In this document: piece after piece, positions 6,954 through 14,578 of the stretch | Layout of the letters: each line of letters starts with the position of its first letter | Position numbering within the stretch: position 1 is the stretch's first letter | DNA from: a virus | DNA length: 37,477 bases | Virus record (IMG/VR): IMGVR_UViG_3300023178_000120 | Coordinates: 1-37,477 of that record | Direction: 5' to 3' (one strand) | Position numbers and translations under genes: made by a program | Notes under the pieces: generated by a model | The model's input: the letters and a program-made list of their open reading frames with translations, nothing else | What the model was told of the DNA's origin: nothing | The model's database searches: none

Positions 6954-8690
6954 ATGCTTAGAGTAGATGGTAGAAACATATTAGATGCTGGTTTTAGCGG
7001 TTCCAATGTGAGAAATGTGGAATCTGGACGCTTTGACAAAGAAGGAGCGGCTAATCTAGTGAGTGGTATTCGTATGGGAATGGGACAAGGCATTGATTTG
7101 CCCGGCAACGACTCGAATCTAATAGGTAAAACATCTGCAATTATAGCTGAAAGCATTGGAAAAAATACACAAGAGCTACAAAAACTATTATTAGACCAGG
7201 ACGATGGTACTAAAGAAAAAATAAATGACATTGTAAAAGCTCTTTCAGATAGCCAAGAAAAAAACGGCAAAGAGCTGTTAAGGGCAGTTGAAAGTATAAC
7301 AGAAAAAATAGAAGAACTGCGACTCGAATCAGGTGAAGATGGAGACAAGATGATTGAGTTGCTTGGATTAGATAAAGCAAAAGACTCTTTAAATAATTTC
7401 ACCCCCTCCTCTCACCCACTAGCAGACAGATTCAATCGTTACATTGGTGCATCATCTGGGCAATCGGCAATGAGCGGTTTGGCTCAAATAGCCAGGCAAC
7501 CTTCATTGTTACTAGGATTTAGGCCAAGAGCAGGAACATCAGTAGAGGATAGAGTAAGGGCAAATTTTATTAGAAGGCGACAAAACCAAAGCATAAATGA
7601 TACATTGGGTGCATTGTCACCAACAGAGGCAGGTGAATTGGGCGGTACTCCTGCTATGACACCTGGTTCAACATTTACAACAGGTATTGACAGAGATCCT
7701 TCTAAAATAGAAAAAACTCTAGTTGAAATGAAAAAATTACTACAACAAATTGCAGACTGCGGATGTCCTGACAATAGTGGCATATTAGATTCACTAAAAA
7801 TGTTGACAACTATAGTCGGTGCTATAGGAGTAGGAGTAGGCGCGTTTGCTTTAAAATCACTACAGACTAGCATGGGTGATGCTTATGATTCAATAAAGGA
7901 TCGAATCAGCATATTAATACCTGAAGATGTTAAGGAAAAACAACCGGAAGATGTTGAGGAAAAACAACCGTTTGTTGGCCCATTACAACTGCCGCAAACG
8001 GAAGAGGAACAAACGCAAAACCCGGTGGATGAACCTGTTAGGTTACCTGACCCTGTTGACGTTCCTACAAATGTTCCAGATCCAATACCTGTAGCAGCTC
8101 GTGCATTGGGAGAACAATTTGACACTGCTAATCCTCGGCCAAGAAGTGGTCATCAGTTGCGTAACTGGCGGATAAAGAGAGAACGATTTATAAATGAAGG
8201 ACTTGTTGCACAAGGACTTGTAGAACCTGCACCTCAGCAAGCCCCCTTGCCAAACCGAATAGCTGATTTTGCTTTTGGAACCCCTGAGGATCCTAGTATG
8301 TTTACAAAGGGCATGGAAAGTGGAGCAATACCTGCTGCTGTTGTTGCTGGTGCCATCGTCCTGCTCGCCAGCTCTGGAGTAGGCCTGCCTACAATACCTG
8401 CTTTGCTTGCCACGCTAGGTTTAGGATCATTATCCATGGCCGCAGGGGCAGAAGAAATAGATTCTATGCCTCTTAATACAAGTGATGCTATTCAAAACAT
8501 GACACCAACAGATAGACAGGCACTCCAACAAGTTATTCAGAATATTGATAATAGTCAGCAAATATTACAAAACGCCGGTGGTGGGGGCGGAAGACCTACT
8601 CCGTTAAGGCAACGACCGGACAGGAACAGCCAAGAGAGATACCAAGATAGTAGAACAAGTAGGGCGTACGGACAGGGAGGAAGGGATTAA
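6954..8690 (+). CDS. 29: Tape measure / baseplate hub protein gp29-like
   Basis: A 578-aa protein; T4 gp29 has 590 aa. It lies directly after gp26 and gp51, the usual place of a tape measure. Residues 50-150 are amphipathic helices rich in Glu/Lys (KNTQELQKLLLDQDDG, SQEKNGKELLRAVESI). A hydrophobic Gly/Ala/Val segment lies at about 280-300 (MLTTIVGAIGVGVGAFAL) and a second at about 460-500 (AAVVAGAIVLLASSGVGLPT), the membrane-like stretches typical of tape measures. A repeated PEDV.EKQP and a Pro/Val-rich linker lie between them, and the C-terminus is disordered and basic. In T4, gp29 sets tail length. It ends at the hairpin shared with gp32. The sequence itself is weakly conserved, so the call depends on context and architecture. 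Confidence 0.65.
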   Translation: MLRVDGRNILDAGFSGSNVRNVESGRFDKEGAANLVSGIRMGMGQGIDLPGNDSNLIGKTSAIIAESIGKNTQELQKLLLDQDDGTKEKINDIVKALSDSQEKNGKELLRAVESITEKIEELRLESGEDGDKMIELLGLDKAKDSLNNFTPSSHPLADRFNRYIGASSGQSAMSGLAQIARQPSLLLGFRPRAGTSVEDRVRANFIRRRQNQSINDTLGALSPTEAGELGGTPAMTPGSTFTTGIDRDPSKIEKTLVEMKKLLQQIADCGCPDNSGILDSLKMLTTIVGAIGVGVGAFALKSLQTSMGDAYDSIKDRISILIPEDVKEKQPEDVEEKQPFVGPLQLPQTEEEQTQNPVDEPVRLPDPVDVPTNVPDPIPVAARALGEQFDTANPRPRSGHQLRNWRIKRERFINEGLVAQGLVEPAPQQAPLPNRIADFAFGTPEDPSMFTKGMESGAIPAAVVAGAIVLLASSGVGLPTIPALLATLGLGSLSMAAGAEEIDSMPLNTSDAIQNMTPTDRQALQQVIQNIDNSQQILQNAGGGGGRPTPLRQRPDRNSQERYQDSRTSRAYGQGGRD

Positions 8691-8692
8691 AA

Positions 8693-8712
8693 AAGGGGGC
8701 CTAAGCCCCCTT
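8693..8712. terminator. Bidirectional hairpin between gp29 and gp32
   Basis: AAGGGGGC-CTAA-GCCCCCTT is an 8-bp stem with a four-base loop, lying between two convergent genes. On the minus strand it is followed by TTTTTAA, a good rho-independent terminator for gp32. On the plus strand it is followed by the weaker TTCCTGTT. Confidence 0.85.
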
Positions 8713-8716
8713 CCTG

Positions 8717-9625
8717 TTAGTCATCATTTGCAAGTTTAGCAAAGTAGGACAGGGTATCATCCTCGTCATCCTCTGAAACTGTAGTCTCAGCCTTTGACAT
8801 CTGTGTTACCTTCTCCATGTAGTTATCATCAGCAGCGTCTCCAGTCTGACTAGAAATGCTTTCTGCTGTGCCTACCTTGGCACTGCTACCCAATACAAAG
8901 TCCAACTTCTTTTTGAGTTCGTCATAAGACTTGAAGTTGCTAGGATCTACAATAGCAGCTAACGAATGTTGCTGTCCCCAAATAGCCTCAATAGCTGAAT
9001 CATCATCTGCTACTGCTGAAGGAGCTGCAAACTCAGACTTGTCATAGTTACGATAACCTTCTACCTGACGAATCTTAAGTTTGAAGTTAGCACCATCCCA
9101 GAAGTCAAATGGATTCATTGGAGCCTCATCCTGAAACTCTGGCTGCATTGCGTCTTTGATCTTGTCAAAGATCTTCTTACCAAACTTGTATAAGAATACT
9201 TTACCGTTGTTAGAAGGATTGCCTGAATCCTCAACAACAAGAATGTTTGCGTAATAAGAAAGCCTACGCTTCTGCTTGCGAGCAATCTCCTTGTTCGCTT
9301 CTACGCCACTGTTCCACAGTTCAGAGTTTAGTTCTGAAACAGGGTCAGTTTGCTTGAGAGTAGTAAGTGAGTTTTCGATATACCACTTACCTGTAGGACC
9401 TTGAAAGCCGTGATTCCAAAGCTGAACCCAAGGCATATCTTCACCCTGAGGTGCTGGAAGAAAACGAATAACAGCGTATCCGTTGCCTGCTTGATCTACT
9501 GTGGGTTTCCACTCGTTTGAATCATCCTGACGCTGTTGTGGTGCATCAAGTTTTTCGACTTCCTTCATCAGTTGGTCGAAATTGCCACGAGCTTTGCGAA
9601 GGTCTGAAAGTGAATTGAACGACAT
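8717..9625 (-). CDS. 32: Single-stranded DNA-binding protein gp32
   Basis: A 302-aa protein from the ATG at 9625; T4 gp32 has 301 aa. The N-terminus MSFNSLSDLRKARGNFDQLM corresponds to the basic cooperativity domain. The core has YAVIRFLPAPQGEDMPWVQLW, GKWYIENSLTTL and VFLYKFGKKIFDKI, and the C-terminus is the acidic tail (SEDDEDDTLSYFAKLANDD) used to contact replication partners. There is no cysteine anywhere, so the Zn-binding His-Cys3 site of T4 gp32 is absent. The reading frame stays open 27 codons further upstream, but AAGGAG lies eight bases before the ATG at 9625 and fixes the start. gp32 coats ssDNA during replication and recombination and works with gp59, encoded just upstream. Confidence 0.92.
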   Translation of the reverse strand: MSFNSLSDLRKARGNFDQLMKEVEKLDAPQQRQDDSNEWKPTVDQAGNGYAVIRFLPAPQGEDMPWVQLWNHGFQGPTGKWYIENSLTTLKQTDPVSELNSELWNSGVEANKEIARKQKRRLSYYANILVVEDSGNPSNNGKVFLYKFGKKIFDKIKDAMQPEFQDEAPMNPFDFWDGANFKLKIRQVEGYRNYDKSEFAAPSAVADDDSAIEAIWGQQHSLAAIVDPSNFKSYDELKKKLDFVLGSSAKVGTAESISSQTGDAADDNYMEKVTQMSKAETTVSEDDEDDTLSYFAKLANDD

Positions 9626-9659
9626 ATGTTTCTCCTTATGTGCGATATATAGCGTTGTA

Positions 9660-9839
9660 TTAATGTGTTTGCGTTGTATTTGTTGTATATGTTTCGAGGA
9701 CTTCATCCAGCTCTAAATCATCTAGATCCTCAATACTATTTATACGTCTTAGTTCCTGATCGAGTTGCCTCTCAGGATGTTCTTTTCCAACCCTATGAAT
9801 TTTCTTTTCTTCAGGTTTTCTTTTTACTGATTTAGACAT
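9660..9839 (-). CDS. Small charged protein between gp59 and gp32
   Basis: A 59-aa ORF, MSKSVKRKPEEKKIHRVGKE at the start and acidic in the middle (IEDLDDLELDEVLET). It begins 16 bases inside the end of gp59 (caATGt) and ends 34 bases before gp32. The overlap, the same direction and the lack of any other explanation for a 200-base gap support it as real. A basic N-terminus with an acidic C-terminus might fit a nucleic-acid or gp32/gp59 partner, but I do not recognise a family. A TATAAATA motif on the minus strand (9737-9744) lies inside it and might serve gp32. Confidence 0.5.
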   Translation of the reverse strand: MSKSVKRKPEEKKIHRVGKEHPERQLDQELRRINSIEDLDDLELDEVLETYTTNTTQTH

Positions 9840-10408
9840 TGTGAAATTTTACCTTCAAATCTCTGTTTTACTTCATCTTTGTTTATTATAACAAAGGGGT
9901 TATACTTTTTTACTAGTAAACAAATGTGTTCCAATACAAAGTCACTAGCATAATCTTCAACAAAAGGATATAGTTTTTCCATAATAACAAGTGTTTCAAG
10001 TTGTATATCCCCACCCATGTACATCCTGAAGATTAGTGGGTGTTGCCCTTCCATACAAGACTTAATTTCATCCTTTTCCATCCTGAATAAGATATTATCT
10101 AAGTCTGTATCTAAAGTATACAACATTCTTTTACGTCTTGTCAAGTAGTTTTTGTAATTATCTACAAAATTACCTGTATAGATGTTGGCCGTATTATCGC
10201 CTGTGATAAAGTTGGCCACAAGAATGTTTATAACTTCTGTGCGTGTATAAGTGTTTGCTAACTTATACATATGTTGCGTGTCTTTTCGTTTCTCAAAAGA
10301 AGCTCTTAGGTTACCTATACGACCCTTAGTAACAGTAATATCATACTTAGGATCAGTAAAGTGCAACCGTAAAGCCGCATATAATTTGTAGACTTCAAAA
10401 GCAGTCAT
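9824..10408 (-). CDS. 59: Helicase loader gp59
   Basis: A 194-aa protein of the gp59 type (217 aa in T4): N-terminal MTAFEVYKLYAALRLHFTDPKYDI and a YDITVTKGRIG motif, a helical first domain, and a C-terminal domain with MEGQHPLIFRMYMGGDIQLET and FVLEHICLLVKKYNPFV. gp59 places the gp41 helicase on gp32-coated forks. The gene begins at the stop of gp33 (TAATG overlap) and runs towards gp32, so the order gp33-gp59-gp32 of T4 is kept. No start ambiguity is seen. Confidence 0.9.
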   Translation of the reverse strand: MTAFEVYKLYAALRLHFTDPKYDITVTKGRIGNLRASFEKRKDTQHMYKLANTYTRTEVINILVANFITGDNTANIYTGNFVDNYKNYLTRRKRMLYTLDTDLDNILFRMEKDEIKSCMEGQHPLIFRMYMGGDIQLETLVIMEKLYPFVEDYASDFVLEHICLLVKKYNPFVIINKDEVKQRFEGKISQCLNQ

Positions 10409-10701
10409 TAGAAAGGTAATTTGTTACTCTTAACCTTAAGTAAATTCAAGTCTTGTGCTTCTGCTTCTAACTTAGACCTTAAACTATTATTGATAATTTT
10501 AGAAAGACTCTCTGCTTCAATTTCATGTTTTATACAATAGTCTATCAAAATATCCATACAAGAAGATTGAGTCCTTACTGCTGTTTGTTCTATGTGTTGA
10601 GAAAATTCAGCAGGTGTTCTAAATTGTTTTGTGATTAAAAATGTGTCAGTTGGTTTTTGTTTTTCTGCCATAAAATCGTTTGTAATAACTTCTAAGTTCA
10701 C
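10408..10701 (-). CDS. 33: Late-transcription coactivator gp33
   Basis: A 97-aa protein starting with GTG at 10701. T4 gp33 has 112 aa. The second half matches the gp33 pattern: CMDILIDYCIKHEIEAESLS, an II.N.LRSKLEAEAQDLNLLK helix and the KLPF end. gp33 bridges the sliding clamp gp45 and host RNA polymerase at late promoters, which fits the TATAAATA boxes in this window. The GTG is preferred to the ATG ten codons later because GGAG, contained in the last sense codon of the hydrolase gene upstream, lies about six bases before it. The end overlaps gp59 by one base. Confidence 0.85.
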   Translation of the reverse strand: MNLEVITNDFMAEKQKPTDTFLITKQFRTPAEFSQHIEQTAVRTQSSCMDILIDYCIKHEIEAESLSKIINNSLRSKLEAEAQDLNLLKVKSNKLPF

Positions 10702-10704
10702 TTA

Positions 10705-11268
10705 CTACTCCATATTGTAAAAGGTGTGTTTGTTTATTTTGGCAGTTACCTCCATAGCACCTGCCCAATCAGGATCTACTTCATCATTATGATACCACAA
10801 GGCACCGTTAGTAGGATCCTCATACTTATGATTTATAACACCTGCAGCTACGTCCATAGCACGACCCCATGCCCACATATCTTTTGGTTGGTCGCTACGT
10901 CCATCACACCACCAACTAAATTGGCACTTGTTTCGTATAGGAACTATTCTGTCATGTTCCATCAGAAACCAAGGTGATATAGGACCTTGCTTAATAACAG
11001 TACAAAGTGTATCAGGATACCTATCATCCTTTACTCGGTTGTACGCCACATAAGCAACAGCCACTTGGCCAGTGTGTGGTTCGCCTCTTGCCTCAAAATA
11101 AATATTTTGGGCGAGACATTCTACATCTCTATATAATGGACCAGTATCAAACTTAAACTCTATATTGATAGGCTCCACCTGTACCGCAGATACTTCTTCT
11201 GTCACTAATACTTTTACAGCGAGTAAAACCGCTGCTAACAATGCTGTAGAAATAAGAAACTTATTCAT
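10705..11268 (-). CDS. Secreted SleB-type cell-wall hydrolase
   Basis: A 187-aa protein with a signal peptide or membrane anchor (MNKFLISTALLAAVLLAVKV), then a Hydrolase_2/SleB domain from about residue 48: CLAQNIYFEARGE with the probable catalytic Glu59, QVAVAYVAYNRV, PWFLMEHDR, QFSWWCDG, and ALWYHNDEVDPDWA. SleB-like enzymes act as lytic transglycosylases or amidases on peptidoglycan. Here it is probably the phage endolysin, exported by its own signal. The start at ATG 11268 has CGGAG seven bases upstream, and a TTG seven codons earlier is less likely. The late promoter at 11290-11297 lies 22 bases ahead, fitting late expression. gp33 follows immediately. Confidence 0.85.
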   Translation of the reverse strand: MNKFLISTALLAAVLLAVKVLVTEEVSAVQVEPINIEFKFDTGPLYRDVECLAQNIYFEARGEPHTGQVAVAYVAYNRVKDDRYPDTLCTVIKQGPISPWFLMEHDRIVPIRNKCQFSWWCDGRSDQPKDMWAWGRAMDVAAGVINHKYEDPTNGALWYHNDEVDPDWAGAMEVTAKINKHTFYNME

Positions 11269-11289
11269 ACAATACTCCGTTAGATTCAA

Positions 11290-11297
11290 TATTTATA
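11290..11297 (-). promoter_or_regulatory. T4-type late promoter (TATAAATA) for the hydrolase-gp33-gp59 unit
   Basis: An exact TATAAATA on the minus strand (context ATATAAATATTG), ending 22 bases before the hydrolase ATG at 11268 and directly after the stop of the acyl-CoA synthetase gene (11298-11300). Confidence 0.65.
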
Positions 11298-12641
11298 TTA
11301 TAACAGTTTTAATGCCTGTTTGTCAACCTTCCCAACAGAAGTCAATGGCAACTCATCTACATAGCGATATTGTTTCGGTACTTTAAAATCACCTAAATAT
11401 TTTCGACAATAATTAACATAGTCTGCATTTTTGCCAACAATAAAAGCACAACCCACTTCACCCCACCTTTTATCTGGAATGCCAACGACAGCTGCCTGTT
11501 TGACACTTGGATGGCTCATCAAAACACGTTCAATCTCCAATGGATAAACATTCTCTCCGCCCGATATAAACATATCTTTAACTCGACCACAAAGTATATA
11601 TCTGTCACCTTCTTTTCGCACAGCATCTCCTGTGTGATACCAACTATTCTTTATGACTTTAGATGTTTCCTCTGGTTTCTGCCAATACTCACGCATCATA
11701 TAAGGACTTCTTACTAAAAGTTCTCCTTCTTCAATTTTTACTTGTATTCCTGTAACGGGTTTGCCGTCTAATAAAACAGTACCACCACATTCAGTAATGC
11801 CTACATTATTAAGAACTTTAGCATTTGGGAAAAACTTTCTTAATTTTTCTAATTGTTCTTCAGTAGGAGGTGCACCACCACTTTGATATATTTTAACCGA
11901 GCTTGTATCATAATTTAAAAATTCTTTGTAGTCTAATAACATTTGAGACATGGTAGGAACAACAATAAAAACATTTACTTTATGTTTCTCTATATTTTGT
12001 AGGAACTTTTCTGTTTCAAATTTATGCATTATAACAGAATGTGACTGTAACAAAGTTGAAGCAAAGAATCTATTATGAGAAGCAATATGAAACAATGGCA
12101 ATGATATTAAAGAAGTTTCATCACCATTAAGATTAAAAGTCAAATTAAAAGCCATAGAAGCAATATACATGGCTTTGTGAGTGATGACTGCTCCTTTAGG
12201 AGTTCCTGTTGTTCCTCCTGTATAAATTATACCGTAGATATCTTCGTTTATTCCCGGATGAAATTCAGGAATATCTGAAACAGATTCATAACAACCGTCA
12301 GCAATATCATATAAAACCAAAGCAGGATCGCAATCCTGAATAATATCTTTTATTTCTCTTTCAGCTAATCTAAAATTAACAGGGACAATTATAGCATTAA
12401 TAAAAGAGCAAGCAAACATAAGTTCAATATATTTGTTAGAGTTTTCTCCTATGAAAACAACTCTATCTTTAGGCGAAACACCTCTATCTTTTAGATAGCA
12501 AGAAAGAGAAACTACTCTATCATAGACCTGTTGCCAAGTATATGTAACATCTTCAAATGTTATTGCTGGTTTGTTGGGTGATAAATTTTTAGCTCTTTCT
12601 AAAAGATAAGCTACACTTAAATCACTAGGGGAATCTGACAT
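11298..12641 (-). CDS. AMP-binding acyl-CoA synthetase-like enzyme
   Basis: A 447-aa member of the ANL (acyl/aryl-CoA synthetase) superfamily. The signature P-loop GIIYTGGTTGTPKGAV lies at about residues 137-152, followed by LISLPLFHIASHNR, VLNNVGITECGGTV, and the motif YHTGDAVRKEGDRYILCGRVKDMF with the hinge. Near the end GGENVYPLEIERVL and SVGKVDKQALK are present, with the catalytic Lys of the C-terminal domain. All core motifs are there, so an adenylating enzyme is likely. It is shorter than usual (about 500-550 aa), mainly between the N-terminal motif and the P-loop. The substrate cannot be told. The start is uncertain (12641, 12647 or 12668). It overlaps the upstream nuclease gene. This gene is unusual for a T4-like phage. 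Confidence 0.85.
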   Translation of the reverse strand: MSDSPSDLSVAYLLERAKNLSPNKPAITFEDVTYTWQQVYDRVVSLSCYLKDRGVSPKDRVVFIGENSNKYIELMFACSFINAIIVPVNFRLAEREIKDIIQDCDPALVLYDIADGCYESVSDIPEFHPGINEDIYGIIYTGGTTGTPKGAVITHKAMYIASMAFNLTFNLNGDETSLISLPLFHIASHNRFFASTLLQSHSVIMHKFETEKFLQNIEKHKVNVFIVVPTMSQMLLDYKEFLNYDTSSVKIYQSGGAPPTEEQLEKLRKFFPNAKVLNNVGITECGGTVLLDGKPVTGIQVKIEEGELLVRSPYMMREYWQKPEETSKVIKNSWYHTGDAVRKEGDRYILCGRVKDMFISGGENVYPLEIERVLMSHPSVKQAAVVGIPDKRWGEVGCAFIVGKNADYVNYCRKYLGDFKVPKQYRYVDELPLTSVGKVDKQALKLL

Positions 12642-13305
12642 TAGCATATAATTTTTCAAACCTTTCATACTCTAAACGTAAGTCTAATAATTTCTCTACA
12701 TAATTGTCACGTTTTTCAACAAAGACTTGAGGAAACTCATCCTCTACTGTTATAGCAACGACAATTTGCGGGACAGGGATACCTGTCATTTCTTCAAACA
12801 TAATAGCGTATGAAGTACATTGCATAAAGTAATTATCAATCCATTCTTTCTTTTTACTTTTGCGTGAGGTCTTAAAGTCAATAACTGACAGTTTACCTTC
12901 CCATTCAGCAATACAATCCACACGCCCAGCCATTCTTAAATGGTCACTGTAAAGTGGGTCCTCGATTGCGTGAATGTTGTCTATGTTATTCAACACAGGG
13001 CGAAAGCGATCCCACATCTGTTTATCTAACAAACTGAGATTACTTGTATCAGTGTCTTTGTTCAGCAACACGTTCTCGCACAAGTCATGTATCTTTGTGC
13101 CTCTCGTAGCTGCTTGATTGCTGATTTTGTTAGCTTCTTCTTCACCGACACGTTCACGCCAGGCTTTAATAGCCTCTCTGGTGTGATATGACATAACGGT
13201 GGTAACTGAAGGATATAACTTTCCTTCAGGTGTACGATAATGCCTACCGAATTCGGTAACTTCTGCTTCGGGTATTTTTAAATCTATTTCTATTCTGTTA
13301 AACAT
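12625..13305 (-). CDS. PD-(D/E)XK exonuclease, MGME1/RecB-like
   Basis: A 226-aa nuclease. The residues of the fold are in order: RGTKIHDLCE with His73, MAGRVDCIAEWEGKL with Asp130, VIDFKTSRKSKKK with Asp143 and Lys145, then FMQCTSYAIMFEEMTG as the QxxxY helix. This is the pattern of Cas4/RecB-type and mitochondrial MGME1-type single-strand exonucleases, also frequent in marine phages. It probably processes DNA ends in replication or recombination. The ATG at 13305 overlaps the stop of the upstream SDR gene (TAATG). It is the only clear DNA enzyme in an otherwise metabolic block. Confidence 0.85.
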   Translation of the reverse strand: MFNRIEIDLKIPEAEVTEFGRHYRTPEGKLYPSVTTVMSYHTREAIKAWRERVGEEEANKISNQAATRGTKIHDLCENVLLNKDTDTSNLSLLDKQMWDRFRPVLNNIDNIHAIEDPLYSDHLRMAGRVDCIAEWEGKLSVIDFKTSRKSKKKEWIDNYFMQCTSYAIMFEEMTGIPVPQIVVAITVEDEFPQVFVEKRDNYVEKLLDLRLEYERFEKLYANVRFP

Positions 13306-13967
13306 TAGTCAGTGTAAATAAATTCTCCATTATTTATTCCCGTATTCATAATGGTTTCATAAATGTATTTGGTTACATTTTTAATTTGTTTTTTGTCGTT
13401 ATAATCAAAAATAGGCATCAAAGCTGCAAATTTTGCTTTCTTATCATTACATTTTGCAAAACCAAACATCATTTGATTTAGCGAAGCACACTCTGCTGCA
13501 TATCCGGTAGCGGAAGGATGGTGAGGCCTGGGAACTTCAAAACCCATGCCAGATGAGACATAAACTACGGAGCTAGTTTCATCCATTTTATCTAAAGCGT
13601 ATATTGTCATAAGATGAGGTATTATGACTTTTGTATTGTAGTTATCATAAAATTTTTCTAAGGTTTGGTGTAAAAATTTAAATTCTTTTTTTGCGCTACT
13701 AGTAAAATGATTATCTGTAGAAGGAAAATTATTTCCGCGTTGGTTAAAGAGTATTAGATCAATGTGCGTAATATCCTCAATCAAGGTTTCAAACTGTTTT
13801 ACTGCTTCAACAGGGTCTGACCAATCAATGACTGTGGTATTTGGTTTACCATAATCTTTTTGGGATAAAAGGTGTACAGTATGTTTTTCTTTTATGAGCA
13901 TATCATAAAAGCCTTCCGCCCATGAACCGGGTCTACTGCATCCTACTAAAATTATTGTTTTACTCAT
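13305..13967 (-). CDS. Divergent short-chain dehydrogenase/reductase
   Basis: A 220-aa Rossmann-type protein. The N-terminus has IILVGCSRPGSWAEGFYDML, a variant of the TGxxxGIG nucleotide loop, and YVSSGMGFEVP at 136-146 gives the catalytic Ser. GYAAEC holds Tyr156, but the position four residues on, normally Lys, is Cys160. NAD(P) reduction by the standard mechanism is therefore doubtful. The frame is open upstream through the tRNA 3' end, so the internal ATG at 13967 is the true start, although no strong Shine-Dalgarno is seen. It shares the block with the acyl-CoA synthetase and the nuclease, with TAATG coupling to the nuclease. Confidence 0.65.
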   Translation of the reverse strand: MSKTIILVGCSRPGSWAEGFYDMLIKEKHTVHLLSQKDYGKPNTTVIDWSDPVEAVKQFETLIEDITHIDLILFNQRGNNFPSTDNHFTSSAKKEFKFLHQTLEKFYDNYNTKVIIPHLMTIYALDKMDETSSVVYVSSGMGFEVPRPHHPSATGYAAECASLNQMMFGFAKCNDKKAKFAALMPIFDYNDKKQIKNVTKYIYETIMNTGINNGEFIYTD

Positions 13968-14055
13968 ACAATTACTTATACAAATTAGTGCAACAGTTTT
14001 CCCAACCAATACAGTGTCCGGAATGTACTTGGGTGCGCGTTGCCCGCAGATTTTA

Positions 14056-14132
14056 TGGTACACCCTGCAGGAATCGAACCTGCAACCTACGGCTTAGAAG
14101 GCCGTTGCTCTATCCGATTGAGCTAAGGGTGC
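14056..14132 (-). tRNA. tRNA-Arg (anticodon UCU), CCA encoded
   Basis: The minus strand folds as a complete cloverleaf: acceptor GCACCCT/AGGGTGT (a G-U pair at the first position), D arm GCTC...GAGC, anticodon stem ACGGC/GCCGT around CTTCTAA (anticodon TCT), T arm GCAGG TTCGATT CCTGC, discriminator A, then CCA. It lies between a coding gene (14133) and the SDR gene in the same direction, so it is probably cut from their transcript. AGA looks common in the AT-rich genes here. Confidence 0.95.
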
Positions 14133-14441
14133 TTACCTATTTTTAAGCAACCATTGTGCTTTATTTAATATCCAAGGATCTCGGTTTGGTAAATTAAAAC
14201 CAGAGGAGCTGTCCCATTCTTCAAAAGCATAATCAAACCTATCACTGTAGGCATCAGGGTGATCTTTCATTAACTGCTCAAGTTCTCTTGCCCACCCATC
14301 AAAAATATGGTCAGGTACAATATTGTCATCTAAAGTATAGTAGATGCAGGAGTGTACAAGAACCTGCAACCGACGGCGCTTGATTAGTTCAGCAATCGGA
14401 TTCGTAGGGGTCGGAAACTTGTAGTAACCTTCTTTAGCCAT
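14133..14441 (-). CDS. Small protein resembling LigA domain Ia
   Basis: A 102-aa protein, AELIKRRRLQVLVHSCIYYTLDDNIVPDHIFDGWARELEQLMKDHPD in its centre (given in short pieces: IKRRRLQVLVHS, CIYYTLDDNIVPDH, ARELEQLMKDHPD). The YYxLDDxIxxDxxxDxxxxEL..L...HP pattern resembles domain Ia of bacterial NAD-dependent DNA ligase, which binds NMN, but no adenylation domain follows. Free-standing versions occur in many phages without known function. It ends directly at the tRNA and starts with a TAATG overlap on a 45-aa ORF. A role in NAD(+)/ligase metabolism is only a guess. Confidence 0.6.
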   Translation of the reverse strand: MAKEGYYKFPTPTNPIAELIKRRRLQVLVHSCIYYTLDDNIVPDHIFDGWARELEQLMKDHPDAYSDRFDYAFEEWDSSSGFNLPNRDPWILNKAQWLLKNR

Positions 14442-14578
14442 TAGTGAACATATCTCATTGAAAACTGCGAATGCTCATCATTCATCAGTGCGTCAAAAAT
14501 ATCTTGACCTAACTGATCTATGACCTCTTGGTGACAAGAAAAAATCTGGGATTGATAGCCATCAGTAACGATTAGCAT
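14441..14578 (-). CDS. Small hypothetical protein, 45 aa
   Basis: MLIVTDGYQSQIFSCHQEVI... ending MRYVH. It has TAATG overlaps at both ends, with the LigA-Ia-like gene downstream and a 76-aa gene upstream, so the coding assignment rests on perfect packing of the operon. No domain or membrane segment is recognised. Confidence 0.5.
   Translation of the reverse strand: MLIVTDGYQSQIFSCHQEVIDQLGQDIFDALMNDEHSQFSMRYVH

Noticed and set aside
6686-7402. Long minus-strand frame across the end of gp26 and start of gp29
   Set aside because: It overlaps three well-supported plus-strand genes, is Ser/Leu-rich without family pattern, and has no ribosome site.
9737-9744. TATAAATA on the minus strand as late promoter of gp32
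   Set aside because: It is inside the small 59-aa gene and 112 bases before the gp32 start. Possible, but unsupported; I did not list it as a feature.
13968-14063. N-terminal extension of the SDR into the tRNA 3' end
   Set aside because: It would read through the tRNA, and the glycine-rich loop begins right after the ATG at 13967.
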